Assembly: GCA_947044405.1 (NCBI GenBank)
Contig: CAMRHE010000504.1
Span: forward strand, 607,001 to 671,000
DNA from: Leptodactylus fallax
Taxonomy: Eukaryota > Chordata > Amphibia > Anura > Leptodactylidae
Direction: 5' to 3'
DNA length: 64,000 nt
Shown here in pieces: positions 63,940 to 64,000 of the stretch. The stretch's first letter is position 1. Each line of letters opens with the position of its first letter. The notes beneath the pieces were generated by a model. It was not told the DNA's origin, made no database searches, and saw only the letters and a list, made by a program, of their open reading frames with translations. The position numbers and the translations under genes were made by a program.

Positions 63940-64000
63940 CAGGCCAAAAGTTTGGACACACCTTCTCATTCCAAGAGTTTTCTGTATTTTCATGACTATA
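63940..64000 (+). mobile_element. Tc1/mariner-type element, 5' end, cut by window edge
   Basis: TA (63938-63939) followed by CAGGCCAAAAGTTTGGACAC and accttctcattc, the terminus of a Tc1-like transposon family widespread in fish and amphibians. Only 61 bases are inside the window, so completeness is unknown. Confidence 0.85.

Noticed and set aside
63047..63959. 282- and 263-codon minus-strand frames
   Set aside because: Periodic translations of the GATA microsatellite.

Overview
The window reads as non-coding chromosomal DNA from a large, repeat-rich vertebrate genome, most likely an anuran amphibian and probably not Xenopus. The evidence is the mix of repeats: hAT-type non-autonomous elements with CAGKGGCGTAACTA termini and 8-bp duplications, TTAA-flanked T2-like MITEs, a PIF/Harbinger-like MITE with a TTA duplication, Tc1/mariner-type ends, foldback repeats and many kilobase-scale minisatellites. 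I found no host gene with recognisable exons, no rRNA and no tRNA. Most long open frames are periodic translations of tandem arrays whose unit lengths allow open frames.

Layout. 0.98-4.24 kb: a 3.26-kb hAT-like composite carrying a 33-bp minisatellite and a large inverted-repeat element. 4.44-6.24 kb: a ~35-bp minisatellite. 6.8-14.8 kb: a foldback, a MITE and a 33-bp minisatellite, split by a 5.37-kb LTR element (8287-13657, minus strand). 15.5-17.2 kb: a degenerate ~320-bp tandem repeat. 17.2-29.3 kb: mostly unique sequence with a degenerate tandem region and a foldback. 29.4-39.9 kb: three related hAT copies, two carrying a 31-bp internal minisatellite, plus a Tc1/mariner-type MITE, a tandem duplication and another array. 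39.9-48.2 kb: 59-bp, 19-bp, TATC, 48-bp and 43-bp arrays. 48-64 kb: MITEs and inverted relatives of earlier arrays, ending with a Tc1 terminus cut by the window edge.

The only convincing protein-coding material is in the LTR element. Its two LTRs are about 98% identical. It has a 4-bp GTAG target duplication, a polypurine tract and an AATAAA signal. Between leader and polypurine tract lies what was probably one long reading frame, now split by a 935-bp insert flanked by CACTT. The 5' half encodes about 285 residues clearly derived from the coiled-coil tail of a vertebrate non-muscle myosin II heavy chain (closest by eye to MYH9). The 3' half encodes an unrecognised protein. I see no protease, reverse transcriptase, RNase H, integrase or envelope. 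This looks like a non-autonomous retroelement that captured a spliced host message, and it is the most noteworthy object here.

A second theme is that minisatellites lie inside, or are split by, DNA transposons. Several separate arrays also share an AGTATTAT/TACTATT core, and some occur as inverted pairs. All similarity statements are by eye; no database search or alignment was run.
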